Below are positions 54,353 through 63,442 of a stretch of 64,000 nt of DNA, piece after piece (positions within the stretch are counted from its first letter, which is position 1; the number at the start of each line of letters is the position of its first letter). The DNA is from CAVSXS01 sp963767715 (GTDB taxonomy: Bacteria; Chloroflexota; Ktedonobacteria; Ktedonobacterales; Ktedonobacteraceae), in assembly GCA_963767715.1 (NCBI GenBank), contig CAVYFA010000013.1:1-64000 (forward strand), written 5' to 3'. Both the position numbers and the translations under genes were made by a program. The notes under the pieces are model-generated. The model did no database searches and was not told where the DNA came from. It worked only from the letters and a program-made list of their open reading frames with translations.

Positions 54353-55312
54353 TTACTCGCGTTCTGCGATGGTGACTGAGAGCGTGCGCAGCGTGTTGCC
54401 CCGAATCACGTCGATCTGCACATTCTTGCCCACACGCTCGCCCGACAGCAGCAGTTGCAGGTCTTCCGAATCCTTGATGGCGTGACCATCGAGCGTGACC
54501 AGGATGTCACCGAGCAGGATGCCGCCTTTTTGCGCCGGGCTATTCTCATCAACCTTGACGATCAGCAGCCCGTATTCCTGCGTGCTGTCGCCGCGCTGCG
54601 CTGCCGGTACCTGTACAAGCTGGCTGCTGATGCCCAGGAATCCGCGTTTGATATGGCCCTGCGTCGTCAGCGTATCCGCGATGGTCCTGGCACTGAGCGT
54701 GGGAATGGCCAGCGCGACCCCATTGAAGAGGCCGGTCGTCAGGATGCCGAGCAAGTCTCCGCGCGTATCGATCAGTGCGCCGCCCGAGAAGCCGGGATAC
54801 GGGATGGCATCGGTGCGGATGTAGCGCTCGATCAGGATTCCGCCGCGTGTGCGCAGTGGCCCGCCAAGCGCACTCACCACGCCCGAACTGGCCATCAGCC
54901 CCTCTTCGTTGGTGAAGCCGGTCGCCAGGACCATCTGCCCGACGCGCGCATTCTCTTCTGAAGGCGTAGCGGCAGCCAGCCCGAGGTCGGCAACGCGCAG
55001 TACCGCCAGGTCGCTATTGCTGTCGCGCCCCGCCAGCTTCGCGGCCAGCGTGCGCTTATCGTGCGTGTAGATCGTGATACCTTCTTCACGCTGGATCACG
55101 TGGGCGGCAGTCAGCACCAGGTCCGGGGCGTAGACCACGCCGCTCGCCGGCTGCCCTTCGCGCCCATTGACGAGCACGAGCGATTGAGCGATGCGCTCAA
55201 CAGCATCGGCCATCTGGTTCGAGAGCGTGCGTAACAGTGAAGTATTGTCAGGGGTAGTGCCTGTATTGATCGTGTTATTAGTGTCGTTGGTGTTGCTGGT
55301 TGTCTGTTCCAT
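54353..55312 (-). CDS. HtrA/DegP-like serine protease with PDZ domain
   Basis: An Asn/Thr-rich start (MEQTTSNTNDTNNTINTG) is followed by the protease domain with VLTAAHVIQREE (His), NSDLAVLRV (Asp) and PYPGFSGGALIDTRG (Ser). PDZ covers about 225-319 (GILLGDILVTLDGHAIKD). There is no signal peptide or membrane helix, unusual for HtrA, so it may act inside the cell. ATG at 55312 with AGAGAGACC upstream is preferred to 55375. It forms an operon with the frameshifted relative downstream; both face quality control or regulatory cleavage. Confidence 0.87.
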   Translation of the reverse strand: MEQTTSNTNDTNNTINTGTTPDNTSLLRTLSNQMADAVERIAQSLVLVNGREGQPASGVVYAPDLVLTAAHVIQREEGITIYTHDKRTLAAKLAGRDSNSDLAVLRVADLGLAAATPSEENARVGQMVLATGFTNEEGLMASSGVVSALGGPLRTRGGILIERYIRTDAIPYPGFSGGALIDTRGDLLGILTTGLFNGVALAIPTLSARTIADTLTTQGHIKRGFLGISSQLVQVPAAQRGDSTQEYGLLIVKVDENSPAQKGGILLGDILVTLDGHAIKDSEDLQLLLSGERVGKNVQIDVIRGNTLRTLSVTIAERE

Positions 55313-55512
55313 AGTCAGGTCTCTCTGGTTAAACGATGGGTTGTGGAACCTGCCATAACTGTACCCCATTGGCAAGCGCGCTGCATCGGTGATTTGAACA
55401 GTTTTTCTCCTGGAAAAATTACCAGGGTGTATTACTCCTCTGAACAGCTATCGTACCACTCACACGGGTAAGAGAATGTACCCGCCAGCTGATACCGTAT
55501 CCTGAACAATAA

Positions 55513-55541
55513 TTGCGCTTTGTGCCGATATAGTTTATAGT
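55513..55541 (+). promoter_or_regulatory. Promoter of the DUF3467 three-gene module
   Basis: TTGCGC (55513-55518), a 17-nt spacer and TATAGT (55536-55541). The leader is about 55 nt. The rest of 55313-55512 shows nothing else clear. Confidence 0.5.
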
Positions 55542-55601
55542 ATGATATGCGAATTGGAGGGATGAAAGCGGACATACTTCAACTGAGAAAGATGGACATC
55601 A

Positions 55602-55952
55602 ATGAGCGAAGAGGCAGAGCGAGAACAGCAAGAATCTGAAGAAGTAGCACTCTCTATCGATTGGGAAGTTCCAGAGGGACTTCAGAGTCGATATGCTAAT
55701 AACGTTCTTGTTCAAGCTGGTCCGTATGAATTCATCATCTCTTTCTTTGAAGCACAAATTCCCATGCTTACAGGTTCCCCTGAAGAAAATCGAGCGAAGC
55801 TCACAGAACTAGGGAAAATTCGAGCAGAGTGTGTAAGTAAGATCATTGTCTCCCCTGAACTTATGCCAGGACTGATTAATACCTTGCAAATTGAGTTAGA
55901 CAAGTACCAGTCTCAAAAGATGAATCAGCAAAGAAAGGACATAGAGAAATGA
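55602..55952 (+). CDS. DUF3467 family protein
   Basis: A 116-aa acidic protein. The N-terminus is Glu-rich (SEEAEREQQESEEVALSID), followed by SRYANNVLVQAGPYEFIISFF, whose core GPYEFIISFFE is typical of DUF3467, then KIIVSPELMPGLINTLQI. Function unknown. Its TGA overlaps the next ATG (ATGA), so the genes are coupled. The module is visibly more AT-rich than its surroundings, suggesting transfer. Confidence 0.75.
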   Translation: MSEEAEREQQESEEVALSIDWEVPEGLQSRYANNVLVQAGPYEFIISFFEAQIPMLTGSPEENRAKLTELGKIRAECVSKIIVSPELMPGLINTLQIELDKYQSQKMNQQRKDIEK

Positions 55953-56296
55953 CGACAATGACTGTCCGCGCTGATGATACATCCTATGCTTATCAACTTG
56001 TCCGCATTTCTCCCTCATCACCTCCGACGCTCTACCCGCTCAGTGGCCATCTTCCAGGGGGAAGACAACTTGCTCATTCGATAACTGTCATAATCGAGCA
56101 TGATGACGATGAAGTTATTGTTACAGAACCACGCTTTCATATGCATGCATCAGGAACAACAGATGCGGAGGCGTTAGCTGCTTTCCGGCGTATTTTTTCC
56201 GGTTACCTGGACATGCTTACGCGACGTGAAAAGACTTTGGGACCCCCTTTGCGTGATCAACTCAATTATCTTCGTTCCGTCATTGTATCAGAGTAG
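55949..56296 (+). CDS. Hypothetical protein, HicB-like partner candidate (115 aa)
   Basis: It begins MTTMTVRADDTSYAYQLVR. The middle has HSITVIIEHDDDEVIVTEP followed by RFHMHASGTTDAEALAAFR, a strand-strand-helix order reminiscent of HicB-like partial RNase H folds, with a G-x-T-x-x-E-A-L-x-x-F helix start. No DNA-binding domain is attached. It is coupled to the DUF3467 gene and followed after 5 nt by a small basic protein gene. An antitoxin role is inference. Confidence 0.55.
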   Translation: MTTMTVRADDTSYAYQLVRISPSSPPTLYPLSGHLPGGRQLAHSITVIIEHDDDEVIVTEPRFHMHASGTTDAEALAAFRRIFSGYLDMLTRREKTLGPPLRDQLNYLRSVIVSE

Positions 56297-56301
56297 GTTA
56301 G

Positions 56302-56610
56302 ATGGCCAGGCTTGAATTGGATAAGGTGGATAAAGCTCTTAGGCGCAAGATGAAAGCTGACCGTGAGGATTTTGGTGATTGGTTTTACATCATCCAGGAT
56401 GAGGAAGGTGTTGAAATTGCTTCGACTAGCATATCCAAAGGTGCCAAAGAGACCTTAGGGGACAAGCGGGTAAGTGAAATGGCAAAGCAGCTTCGTTTCG
56501 ATAGTCATGATCAGTTTGTTCAATTCGTTCGATGTACCGTTAGCCGTGACGATGCACTCAAGACAATGAAGCGCAATTATTTACAGAGCATAAACCGTCG
56601 GATTAGATAG
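56302..56610 (+). CDS. Small basic protein, toxin candidate (102 aa)
   Basis: It begins MARLELDKVDKALRRKMKAD and contains DFGDWFYIIQDEEGVEIAST, SISKGAKETLGDKRVSEMA and KQLRFDSHDQFVQFVRC, ending basic (KRNYLQSINRRIR). The order F-Y/W-x-x-x-D-G-x-x-x-x-T-x-x-S-x-G-x-x-x-x-G-D resembles, from memory, small proteins found next to HicB-like genes in Chloroflexota and Cyanobacteria. It is the third gene of the module. A toxin role is inference from size, charge and context. Confidence 0.55.
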   Translation: MARLELDKVDKALRRKMKADREDFGDWFYIIQDEEGVEIASTSISKGAKETLGDKRVSEMAKQLRFDSHDQFVQFVRCTVSRDDALKTMKRNYLQSINRRIR

Positions 56611-56657
56611 TTCATGTGCTTATTTTTCGTTGGGTATGTTAAGTATATAGTCGCCTT

Positions 56658-58040
56658 TTAGCCCAGCGACTCTACAAACTCCCCCAGCCGCTTCTGTGCC
56701 CGTTCCAGCATGGGCAACTCCAACCTTGCCCCTTGTCCGATTTCATCCTCACTCGTCCAGGTGCCTGCTTGCTCTATCATCTCCCACATCGCCTTGTCCT
56801 TCTCCCCGCTGGATTGCGCTCCCCCCGGCGCGTAGAGCATGCTCGTCGCTAATCTCAACCGCAGCGCGTTGGGCCTGTCACCAAAGGCCGTGCCAGGGAG
56901 CGTTGCGATATCCCATTCATCAAGCAGGAAGCGGGCCAGGTGCTCAGCGGTGGTGATGCCGTGCTTCTCCAAACTGGAACGCCAGGGGTCGAAGTCGGGG
57001 TAGAGGTAGAACCCTCCGGCTGGTCGTGGACACTCGACGCCCATCTGTACCAGCATTTCGTATAGCCGGGAAGTAGTGTTACCGTGTAAACGCGCGCAGG
57101 ACTGTACGTACATGGCGAGATCGGCGTTAGCGCTGTAGGCTGTGATGGCGGCTTCCTGGATGGGCGTGGAGGCGGACGACCAGATTTCGCTGGCGAGCGC
57201 CTGCAAAGAAGACATCAGCCGCTTGCCCGCTTCTCCTGGTGGAATGGCCGCATAGCCGAGGCGCCAGCCACCCGCGGAGAAGGCTTTCGAGAGGCCGCCG
57301 GTCACTATGCAGCCTTCGGGGTAGAAGCGTGCGGGAGAGACGTGCTCGCGCCAGCCGTGCGCCAGTTCCGCGTAGATTTCGTCGCTGATGATGGTGATAC
57401 CATGCTCCCTCGACCAGTTCGCGATGGCCTCGCTATCTTCGCGCGAGAACATGCCGCCGGTCGGGTTGCTCGGCGTATTGACGATCAGGATGCGCGAGTC
57501 GGCTCCCTCGTGTTGTGCGCGTTCAAGTGCCGCGGTCAGTGCACCGGGCGTGAGGCGGTGATGATCGCGTGGATCGGTCTCGACGAGGTAGACACGGCGA
57601 CCGGCCAGGCGCGCGTGTGGGGCATAGCTCACCCAGGACGGTGTAGGGAGCAGCACATCGCCTTCCAGGAGTTGCACCAGGGCGTAGAGCAGTGGCTTGC
57701 TGCCAGGGGCGACAGCTATGCACCCGGGCGAATATGACAGGCCGCGCGTGCGTCCCAGGTAATCGGCAATGGCTGCTCGCAGCTTTGGCAGGCCGAGGAC
57801 AGGGGCGTAGCCGGTGCTGCGAGCGGCGCGTGCAAGGGCTTCGGCCAGCAGGGGATGCAGCGGAAACGATGCCTCGCCAAAACCCAGGTGGATGATGTTA
57901 TCATGCCCGGCAGCCCTGCGAGCCGCCACCGCCTCGTTCATGGCGAGCGTGGGAGAGCTGGCCAGTTCCTGTTTTGATTGTGCCAGTTGCAGCGGCGCGG
58001 ATGATTGGGCCTGATCTGAAGAGTGGTCTGTGATGGTCAT
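56658..58040 (-). CDS. PLP-dependent class I/II aminotransferase
   Basis: Fold type I enzyme of about 460 aa. It has IIHLGFGEASFPLHPLL, TGYAPVLGLPKLRAAIADYL, ILIVNTPSNPTGGMFSRED, IISDEIYAELAHG and the PLP Lys in GGLSKAFSAGGWRLGYA. A final segment of about 60 residues with MLYAPGGAQSSGEKDKAMW is longer than usual. Substrate cannot be told; aspartate or aromatic aminotransferase-like. ATG at 58040 (GGAG upstream) is preferred; the frame extends to 58106. It is divergent from htpG. Confidence 0.88.
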   Translation of the reverse strand: MTITDHSSDQAQSSAPLQLAQSKQELASSPTLAMNEAVAARRAAGHDNIIHLGFGEASFPLHPLLAEALARAARSTGYAPVLGLPKLRAAIADYLGRTRGLSYSPGCIAVAPGSKPLLYALVQLLEGDVLLPTPSWVSYAPHARLAGRRVYLVETDPRDHHRLTPGALTAALERAQHEGADSRILIVNTPSNPTGGMFSREDSEAIANWSREHGITIISDEIYAELAHGWREHVSPARFYPEGCIVTGGLSKAFSAGGWRLGYAAIPPGEAGKRLMSSLQALASEIWSSASTPIQEAAITAYSANADLAMYVQSCARLHGNTTSRLYEMLVQMGVECPRPAGGFYLYPDFDPWRSSLEKHGITTAEHLARFLLDEWDIATLPGTAFGDRPNALRLRLATSMLYAPGGAQSSGEKDKAMWEMIEQAGTWTSEDEIGQGARLELPMLERAQKRLGEFVESLG

Positions 58041-58229
58041 GCCAGTCTGTTCTCCGTAGGTGTCCAGGTGATCCATAGGGATATTTGTTAGATTACAGTC
58101 TACCATAGACAGGTGTCCTTGTAGCTCTTGAAATCGCTCAGCGATTTTGATACATTATAGTCCGAAGCACGCCTCATGTGCCTGTATACACGTTTCATAG
58201 TGATTTTGATGGTAAAGGAGTCGGTTCAT

Positions 58230-60119
58230 ATGACGGTGGAGACACACAAAGAAACGATGGGCTTCCAGGCGGAAGTCAAGCAGTTGCTCGATTTGATGGT
58301 ACACTCCTTGTACAGCAATAAGGAGATTTTTTTACGCGAACTGATATCGAATGCCTCGGACGCCATTGACCACCTGCGCTTTGCCGCGTTATCGGATGCT
58401 TCGTTATTTGAAAACGACACGGAGCTGGCTATTCACGTGGCGTACGACACGGATGCGCGCACCATCACCGTTAGCGATAACGGCATCGGCATGTCGCGCA
58501 GCGAGGTCATCGAGGATATCGGCACGATCGCCAAGTCGGGCACACGCGAGTTCTTCCAATCGTTGACGGGCGACCAGCAGAAGGACGCCAACATCATCGG
58601 GCAGTTCGGCGTCGGCTTCTACTCCTCGTTCGTTGTGGCGGATAGGGTGACGCTGACGACGCGCCGCGCCGGGGAGCCGGCCGACCAGGGCGTGCGCTGG
58701 GAGTCCGATGGGCAGGGCGAGTACACGCTAGAGACCATCGAGCATCCTTCGCGCGGGACGGAGGTCGTCCTGCACCTGCGCCCCGAAGAGGATGAGCTGC
58801 TTAGCGGCTATCGCCTGCGCCAGATCATCAAGAAGTATTCCGACCACATCACCGTTCCGATCTTGATGAAGTCCGAGGATAAAGACAAGGACGAAGAGGA
58901 GCGGGTGAATAGCGCCTCGGCTCTGTGGACGCGCTCGAAAAGCGAGATCAGCCAGGAAGAATACAACGAATTTTACAAGCACGTGGCGCATGATTTCAGC
59001 GACCCGCTGGCATACGTCCACGCACGCATGGAAGGCACGCAGGAATATATTCTGCTGCTCTACATTCCTTCGACAGCGCCATTCGACCTGTGGAATCGCG
59101 AGCGGCGGCACGGCGTGAAGCTGTACGTGCGGCGCGTCTTCATCATGGATGATGCGGAACAACTCATGCCTGGCTACCTGCGTTTCGTGCGCGGCATCGT
59201 CGATTCCAACGACCTGCCCCTCAACGTCTCGCGCGAGATTTTGCAGCAGAACCGCCTGATCGATACCATACGCTCCAACGCCGTGAAGAAGATCCTGGGC
59301 CTGCTGGCGGATATGGCGGCAAAGGAGCCGGAAAAGTACGAGACGTTCTGGAAGGAGTTCGGACGCGTGCTGAAAGAGGGCATCGCGGAAGATCACACCA
59401 ACCAGGAAGCGCTGGCGAAGCTGCTGCGTTTTGCCTCGACTGCCTCAGGCAGCGAGAAGCAGGATGTCACGCTGGAGAGCTACGTCGCGCGTATGAAAGA
59501 TGGCCAGGATAAGATCTACTATATGATCGCCGATAGCTACGCGGCAGCGGCGAAAAGTCCCCTGCTCGAAATCTTCAAGAAGAAGGGCATCGAGGTATTG
59601 CTGCTCTCCGACCCGGTTGATCACCTGCTGACGGCGGAGCTGACCGAGTTTGACGGCAAACAACTGCAATCCATCTCGCGTGGCGAAGTCGATCTGAGCA
59701 AGATCGCGGACGCCGAAGAGTCCCAGGCCGAAGACAAGCAGGAAGAGCAGACTGCCAGCAATGTCGATGCCCTGCTTGGTCGCCTCAAAAGCACGCTGGA
59801 CGAGAAGGTGAAGGATGTGCGCGTTACCTCTCGCCTGACCAGTTCACCGGCTTGCCTGGTGGTGGACGAATACGACATGGATCCCAGCCTGCTGCGCCTG
59901 CTAAAAGCGGCGGGTCAGAATATCCCCACGATGAAACCCATCCTGGAGATCAACCCGCACCATCCCATCATTGTCAGGATCAGCAACGAAAGCGACGAGC
60001 AGAAGTTCGCCGACTGGGCCGCTATCCTGCTCGACCAGTCCGTGCTGACCCTGGGCGAGCAATTGGAGGACCCGATCAGCTTCGTGAACCGGCTGAACGC
60101 TCTGCTGTCGCAGATGTAG
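58230..60119 (+). CDS. htpG: Chaperone HtpG (Hsp90)
   Basis: ATP-dependent chaperone of 629 aa. The GHKL ATPase domain has LYSNKEIFLRELISNASDAID, VSDNGIGMSRSEVIE and IGQFGVGFYSSFVVAD; the middle domain has LYVRRVFIMDDAEQLMPGYL and RGIVDSNDLPLNVSREILQQ. The C-terminal dimerisation domain is complete. AAAGGAG lies 9 nt before the ATG at 58230; the frame runs back to 58176. It shares a divergent intergenic region with the aminotransferase gene. A hairpin follows. Confidence 0.95.
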   Translation: MTVETHKETMGFQAEVKQLLDLMVHSLYSNKEIFLRELISNASDAIDHLRFAALSDASLFENDTELAIHVAYDTDARTITVSDNGIGMSRSEVIEDIGTIAKSGTREFFQSLTGDQQKDANIIGQFGVGFYSSFVVADRVTLTTRRAGEPADQGVRWESDGQGEYTLETIEHPSRGTEVVLHLRPEEDELLSGYRLRQIIKKYSDHITVPILMKSEDKDKDEEERVNSASALWTRSKSEISQEEYNEFYKHVAHDFSDPLAYVHARMEGTQEYILLLYIPSTAPFDLWNRERRHGVKLYVRRVFIMDDAEQLMPGYLRFVRGIVDSNDLPLNVSREILQQNRLIDTIRSNAVKKILGLLADMAAKEPEKYETFWKEFGRVLKEGIAEDHTNQEALAKLLRFASTASGSEKQDVTLESYVARMKDGQDKIYYMIADSYAAAAKSPLLEIFKKKGIEVLLLSDPVDHLLTAELTEFDGKQLQSISRGEVDLSKIADAEESQAEDKQEEQTASNVDALLGRLKSTLDEKVKDVRVTSRLTSSPACLVVDEYDMDPSLLRLLKAAGQNIPTMKPILEINPHHPIIVRISNESDEQKFADWAAILLDQSVLTLGEQLEDPISFVNRLNALLSQM

Positions 60120-60132
60120 GGACAGTTTCTCT

Positions 60133-60165
60133 CTCGACACAGCTTATCGAAAAAGCCAGAATAGG
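60133..60165 (+). terminator. Hairpin downstream of htpG
   Basis: CTCGACACAGC (60133-60143) and GCTGTGTCGAG (60155-60165) form a perfect 11-bp stem 13 nt after the htpG stop. No T run follows, so it is a weak terminator or a 3'-end stabiliser. Confidence 0.55.
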
Positions 60166-60288
60166 CTGTGTCGAGATCATACGAAGAGGTATCCGCTCCT
60201 CTGACACTCGAGTGCTTGACTAAGCCTTTGAAGAAAAGTATGCTAGCTGAAGAACAGCAGGTTATTTGTTAAAAGAGGAGCAGAGAGC

Positions 60289-60516
60289 ATGAAAAAACCC
60301 TGGTTTCGAGAGTGGGGCTGGATCTATTATCCGAGTGCATGGCCAGGCATTGTGCTGGTAGGGCTCGTCATGGCCTTTTGTATCCAGGTGTTTCTCGCCG
60401 TCGATTCTCGCTCGCACTCCGTCAGCGATACACTGTATGGCATCTTTCCCTATGTTGTTCCAAGCTTGCTGGTCCTGCTTTGGATTGCCTCCAAGACAAG
60501 TAAGAGGACGCAGTAA
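60289..60516 (+). CDS. Small two-TM membrane protein (75 aa)
   Basis: It begins MKKPWFREWGWIYYPSAWPG; helices lie at about 18-38 and 50-68, with a basic tail (SKTSKRTQ). AAAGAGGAG precedes the ATG closely. The aromatic start (WFREWGWIYYP) is typical of small membrane proteins of unknown role. It converges on the DegT gene. Confidence 0.6.
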   Translation: MKKPWFREWGWIYYPSAWPGIVLVGLVMAFCIQVFLAVDSRSHSVSDTLYGIFPYVVPSLLVLLWIASKTSKRTQ

Positions 60517-60582
60517 AGCTGGTCCTTTTCTCGGGAATCTCACGTGCGGCTTGCAGGCACGCAACGTTAAGCAGATACTCTG

Positions 60583-61704
60583 TTATGAGATGCTGGCTAA
60601 CACACCGTCTTTCACCGCCGCGATGATCCTCTCCAATTGCTCCCCGGTCAGTTCAGGGTACATCGGCAGCGAAACGATGCGCTGGCAGGCGGCCTCGGTT
60701 ACGGGCAGCGTACCCTGTGTGTAGCCGTAGCGCTGGCAGGCGGCTTGCAGGTGGATGGGCACGGGATAGTGAATGCCGGTGCCGACGCCTGCCTGCTGGA
60801 GCGATCGCCGGAAGCGGTCTCGTTCGTGCACCTGAACGACGTAGACGTAGAAGACGTGTGAGGCCCAATCGCGAGTGACCGGGACCTGCTCGACGATATC
60901 GCGCAAGGCATCGTTAAAGACCCGTGCGTGCGCCTCGCGTTGTGCATTCCAGTGTTCCAGGTATGGCAGCTTCACGTTCAGAATGGCGGCCTGCACTTCG
61001 TCCATACGCGCATTAACCCCCAGCATCTCGTGCTGGTAGCGTACGCGCGAGCCATGATCGCGCAGCACGGAGAGTGTCTCAGCCAGCGCCGTATCGTTAG
61101 TGACGCAGATACCGGCCTCCCCGTATGCCCCCAGGTTCTTGCTACAGTAGAGGCTGAAGCAGGCAATATCGCCCAGGCTGCCGACGCGCCGCCCCATGTA
61201 GGTTGCTCCGTGCGCCTGCGACGCGTCTTCGATGACGCGCAGCCCGTGCTTGTGGGCGATATCGAGGATCGGCTGCATCTCGGCAGGATGACCATAGAGA
61301 TGCACTGGCATAATAGCGCGCGTACGCGGGCTAATGACGGCTTCGATTTGCCGCCAGTCCATTGTATAGGTTTGCGGATCGATATCCACGAAGACTGGCG
61401 TCGCCCCAACAAGCGCAATTGCTTCCACCGTCGCGATGAAGGTATGCGAGACGGTAATTACCTCGTCGCCTGGCCCGATCTGGCATGCGCGCAGCGCGAG
61501 CGCGAGCGCGTCGGTGCCATTCGAGAGGCCGATGCCATAGTCGCAGCCGCAGTAACGCGCGAAGTCTTGCTCGAACTTCTGGCACTGCGGACCTAAAAAG
61601 AGCTGCATGCCTTCCAGGACGTGTTCAATGGCCGGCATCACTTCGTGCTTGATACTCTGGAATTGCGCTTGCAGGTCTACAAGCGGGATAGATATATCGT
61701 TCAA
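60583..61704 (-). CDS. DegT/DnrJ/EryC1/StrS sugar aminotransferase
   Basis: PLP enzyme of 373 aa that aminates nucleotide-linked keto sugars for surface glycans. It has IPLVDLQAQFQSIKHEV, YGIGLSNGTDALALALRAC, VIEDASQAHGATYMGRR, the PLP Lys in SLYCSKNLGAYGEAG, and HEMLGVNARMDEVQAAIL. The C-terminal IHYPVPIHLQAACQRYGY is typical. The start is TTG at 61704 with AAAGGA 8 nt upstream. It stands alone. It may serve the same glycan as the WecG-HldE-like genes at 47-50 kb (inference). Confidence 0.92.
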   Translation of the reverse strand: MNDISIPLVDLQAQFQSIKHEVMPAIEHVLEGMQLFLGPQCQKFEQDFARYCGCDYGIGLSNGTDALALALRACQIGPGDEVITVSHTFIATVEAIALVGATPVFVDIDPQTYTMDWRQIEAVISPRTRAIMPVHLYGHPAEMQPILDIAHKHGLRVIEDASQAHGATYMGRRVGSLGDIACFSLYCSKNLGAYGEAGICVTNDTALAETLSVLRDHGSRVRYQHEMLGVNARMDEVQAAILNVKLPYLEHWNAQREAHARVFNDALRDIVEQVPVTRDWASHVFYVYVVQVHERDRFRRSLQQAGVGTGIHYPVPIHLQAACQRYGYTQGTLPVTEAACQRIVSLPMYPELTGEQLERIIAAVKDGVLASIS

Positions 61705-61942
61705 GATGTTATCCTTTGCTTATCTTTATAAGATGGTACTTCCATCTACAAGATAGCATCCTGAAATGGCGAAATGATGGAGAATGAGGATGGAGAACCG
61801 GTGATGTTCTTACAGATCGCGTCAAGAAACATTAACCTTTCTGCCCATCCCTGTAACTCTCCCTCTTCCTTATCCGTAGGTATTTGGGAATGGAAGTAGA
61901 TCTCTCAGAGAAACAAATCATTTGAAAATAGTAGAAAGAGCG

Positions 61943-62542
61943 ATGTCTGTGCAACACCTTGAGCATTCCCCTACCCGAAAGCAGTCGCTCACCTTCGCGA
62001 CCATCACCGTTTTGGGCGTTGCGGCTTTACTGCTGGGGCTTGCCTTGATCCTCTTCGCGCATTACCACGAACGAGCGTATCTCTTTCTGAGCCTGGGCGC
62101 GGGAGGCTTCATTGGCGGGCTGGCCGCGATGGTCGGGGCAGGGCCGAAGACGAGGACAGCGCTGAGTTATGGGGCGATCGCTCTGGGCATGATGGGCATC
62201 GTCGTTGGTCTCAACTACTACGTTGCTCGCTATGGCCCACCCGCGAATCAGGCGCACGGGAACATCGTCATAGGCTTGAGCCTCGTTGCCATCCTGGCGG
62301 GAATAGCCGGGGCGCTGATCGCCCAGCGCAAAGGAGGTATGGCGGCCCTCACCAGTGTGATCATGCTAGGTGTGATCACCTCAGCAGGCATTGTGGCAGT
62401 GACCGTCGGCACGATCTACCTGGTCGTGCTGCAATCCGAGGGTCACGCCTATCTTCTTCTTGGCGTTGGGACAGTGTGCCTTCTTGGAGGGATAGCCTGT
62501 GGTATTTTCGTTCAGAGCAAATTGAGGGTCACTTTGGGTTGA
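61943..62542 (+). CDS. Six-TM hypothetical membrane protein (199 aa)
   Basis: After a polar start (MSVQHLEHSPTRKQ) six hydrophobic segments are seen at about 17-38, 44-64, 76-95, 108-128, 136-160 and 166-186. The loop KTRTALSYGAIALGMMGIVV and FAHYHERAYLFLSLGAGGF show Gly-rich helices. No family was recognised. ATG at 61943 has AAAGAG close by; a TTG at 61922 is possible. It converges with the TM2 gene. Confidence 0.55.
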   Translation: MSVQHLEHSPTRKQSLTFATITVLGVAALLLGLALILFAHYHERAYLFLSLGAGGFIGGLAAMVGAGPKTRTALSYGAIALGMMGIVVGLNYYVARYGPPANQAHGNIVIGLSLVAILAGIAGALIAQRKGGMAALTSVIMLGVITSAGIVAVTVGTIYLVVLQSEGHAYLLLGVGTVCLLGGIACGIFVQSKLRVTLG

Positions 62543-62558
62543 GGTGTCACCTCCAATC

Positions 62559-63086
62559 TCAACCCTTGACCTGCGGAGGGTACATATAGACAACCGAACC
62601 TACGCGCTCCATCCTGGTTAGAAGCAGGCCCATGTCATCCTTGAAGCTATCCGTGTAGATCATGATCAGATCAATCAGCGTCCAGATGCCAAAGCCGCCG
62701 AAGGTGAGTAGTTGAAAGATGCCACTGACAATACGCCCTGTGTAGAAGCGGTGCACACCGAGGGTGCCTAGAAACTGGCACAGCAGCACGGTTGCAAGCC
62801 AGCTTTTCTGCGGCTCCATAACCATCACCGGTACCTGCCCTGCGTATTGACTATATTGTGGCGGCAAGGGTTGCGGCGGGACTTGCCATTCTGGCTGCCA
62901 CTGCTGCGATTGTGGCGATGGCCATTGAGCCTGTTGTTGCTGCTGAGGCTCTCGCGGGTCGTAACGTGGAAAATTGTCCATAATTCTTGTTTCCCTTCCC
63001 TTTTCGAATTGGATATAACGTTGGTCTACGCGCGCCTGTTCCTGTGCTTGTTGCTGCCCACTTGCGCTGCTGCTGGTGTAATCCAT
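62559..63086 (-). CDS. TM2 domain protein
   Basis: The N-terminal 100 residues are Gln/Pro-rich and disordered. The TM2 domain has KSWLATVLLCQFLGTLGVHR, then FYTGRIVSGIFQLLTFGGFG and IWTLIDLIMIYTDSF, the two-helix DxF/HRFY-type signature. Function unknown. ATG at 63086 follows AAGAGG by 6 nt; ATG at 62981 (AAGGG) is an alternative. It is a probable small membrane protein with a cytosolic N-terminus. Confidence 0.8.
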   Translation of the reverse strand: MDYTSSSASGQQQAQEQARVDQRYIQFEKGRETRIMDNFPRYDPREPQQQQQAQWPSPQSQQWQPEWQVPPQPLPPQYSQYAGQVPVMVMEPQKSWLATVLLCQFLGTLGVHRFYTGRIVSGIFQLLTFGGFGIWTLIDLIMIYTDSFKDDMGLLLTRMERVGSVVYMYPPQVKG

Positions 63087-63119
63087 CTGATGCCTCTTGG
63101 CGGTGATAGGTCGATTCAA

Positions 63120-63442
63120 TAGAGCGCAGCCAGAAGTATTTTATCATGCTGCGCTACTGTAGGAGCATCCAAGTGCTCGATAAATCGGCACTCCCCCGGA
63201 TGCCCGGCTAAGGGTCCTAATATGCATCAATTGAAGCCGAGAACCTAGATGGCAGGTCGTCTGATCCGTAGGGGCTTTTCTTAGGTTGAGGCCTATTGGG
63301 TGCCAATCTAAGGGTCCTGTAAGATATCCCACTAAAGTATGTTTGAGAGGTGTGTAGGAAATATGACGAATTTGTTACGAAAAAGTGGAGAGTAGGACAA
63401 TTGAACCTGGGATTGACCACCTGCCTTTGAAGGGTAATCATA
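63120..63442. other. Intergenic stretch with an 11-bp direct repeat
   Basis: A 323-nt AT-richer gap between the TM2 gene and the partial gene at the window end. CTAAGGGTCCT occurs at 63208-63218 and again at 63308-63318, exactly 100 nt apart. No convincing gene, tRNA or terminator is seen. The small open frames here lack ribosome sites. Confidence 0.4.

Noticed and set aside
55562..55640. 25-codon upstream frame after GGAGG in the DUF3467 leader
   Set aside because: The GGAGG is only 1 nt from its ATG, too close for normal initiation, and it overlaps the real gene.
63208..63318. 11-bp direct repeat as an attachment site pair
   Set aside because: The arms are 100 nt apart with no integrase or cargo between them, so it is only recorded as a repeat.
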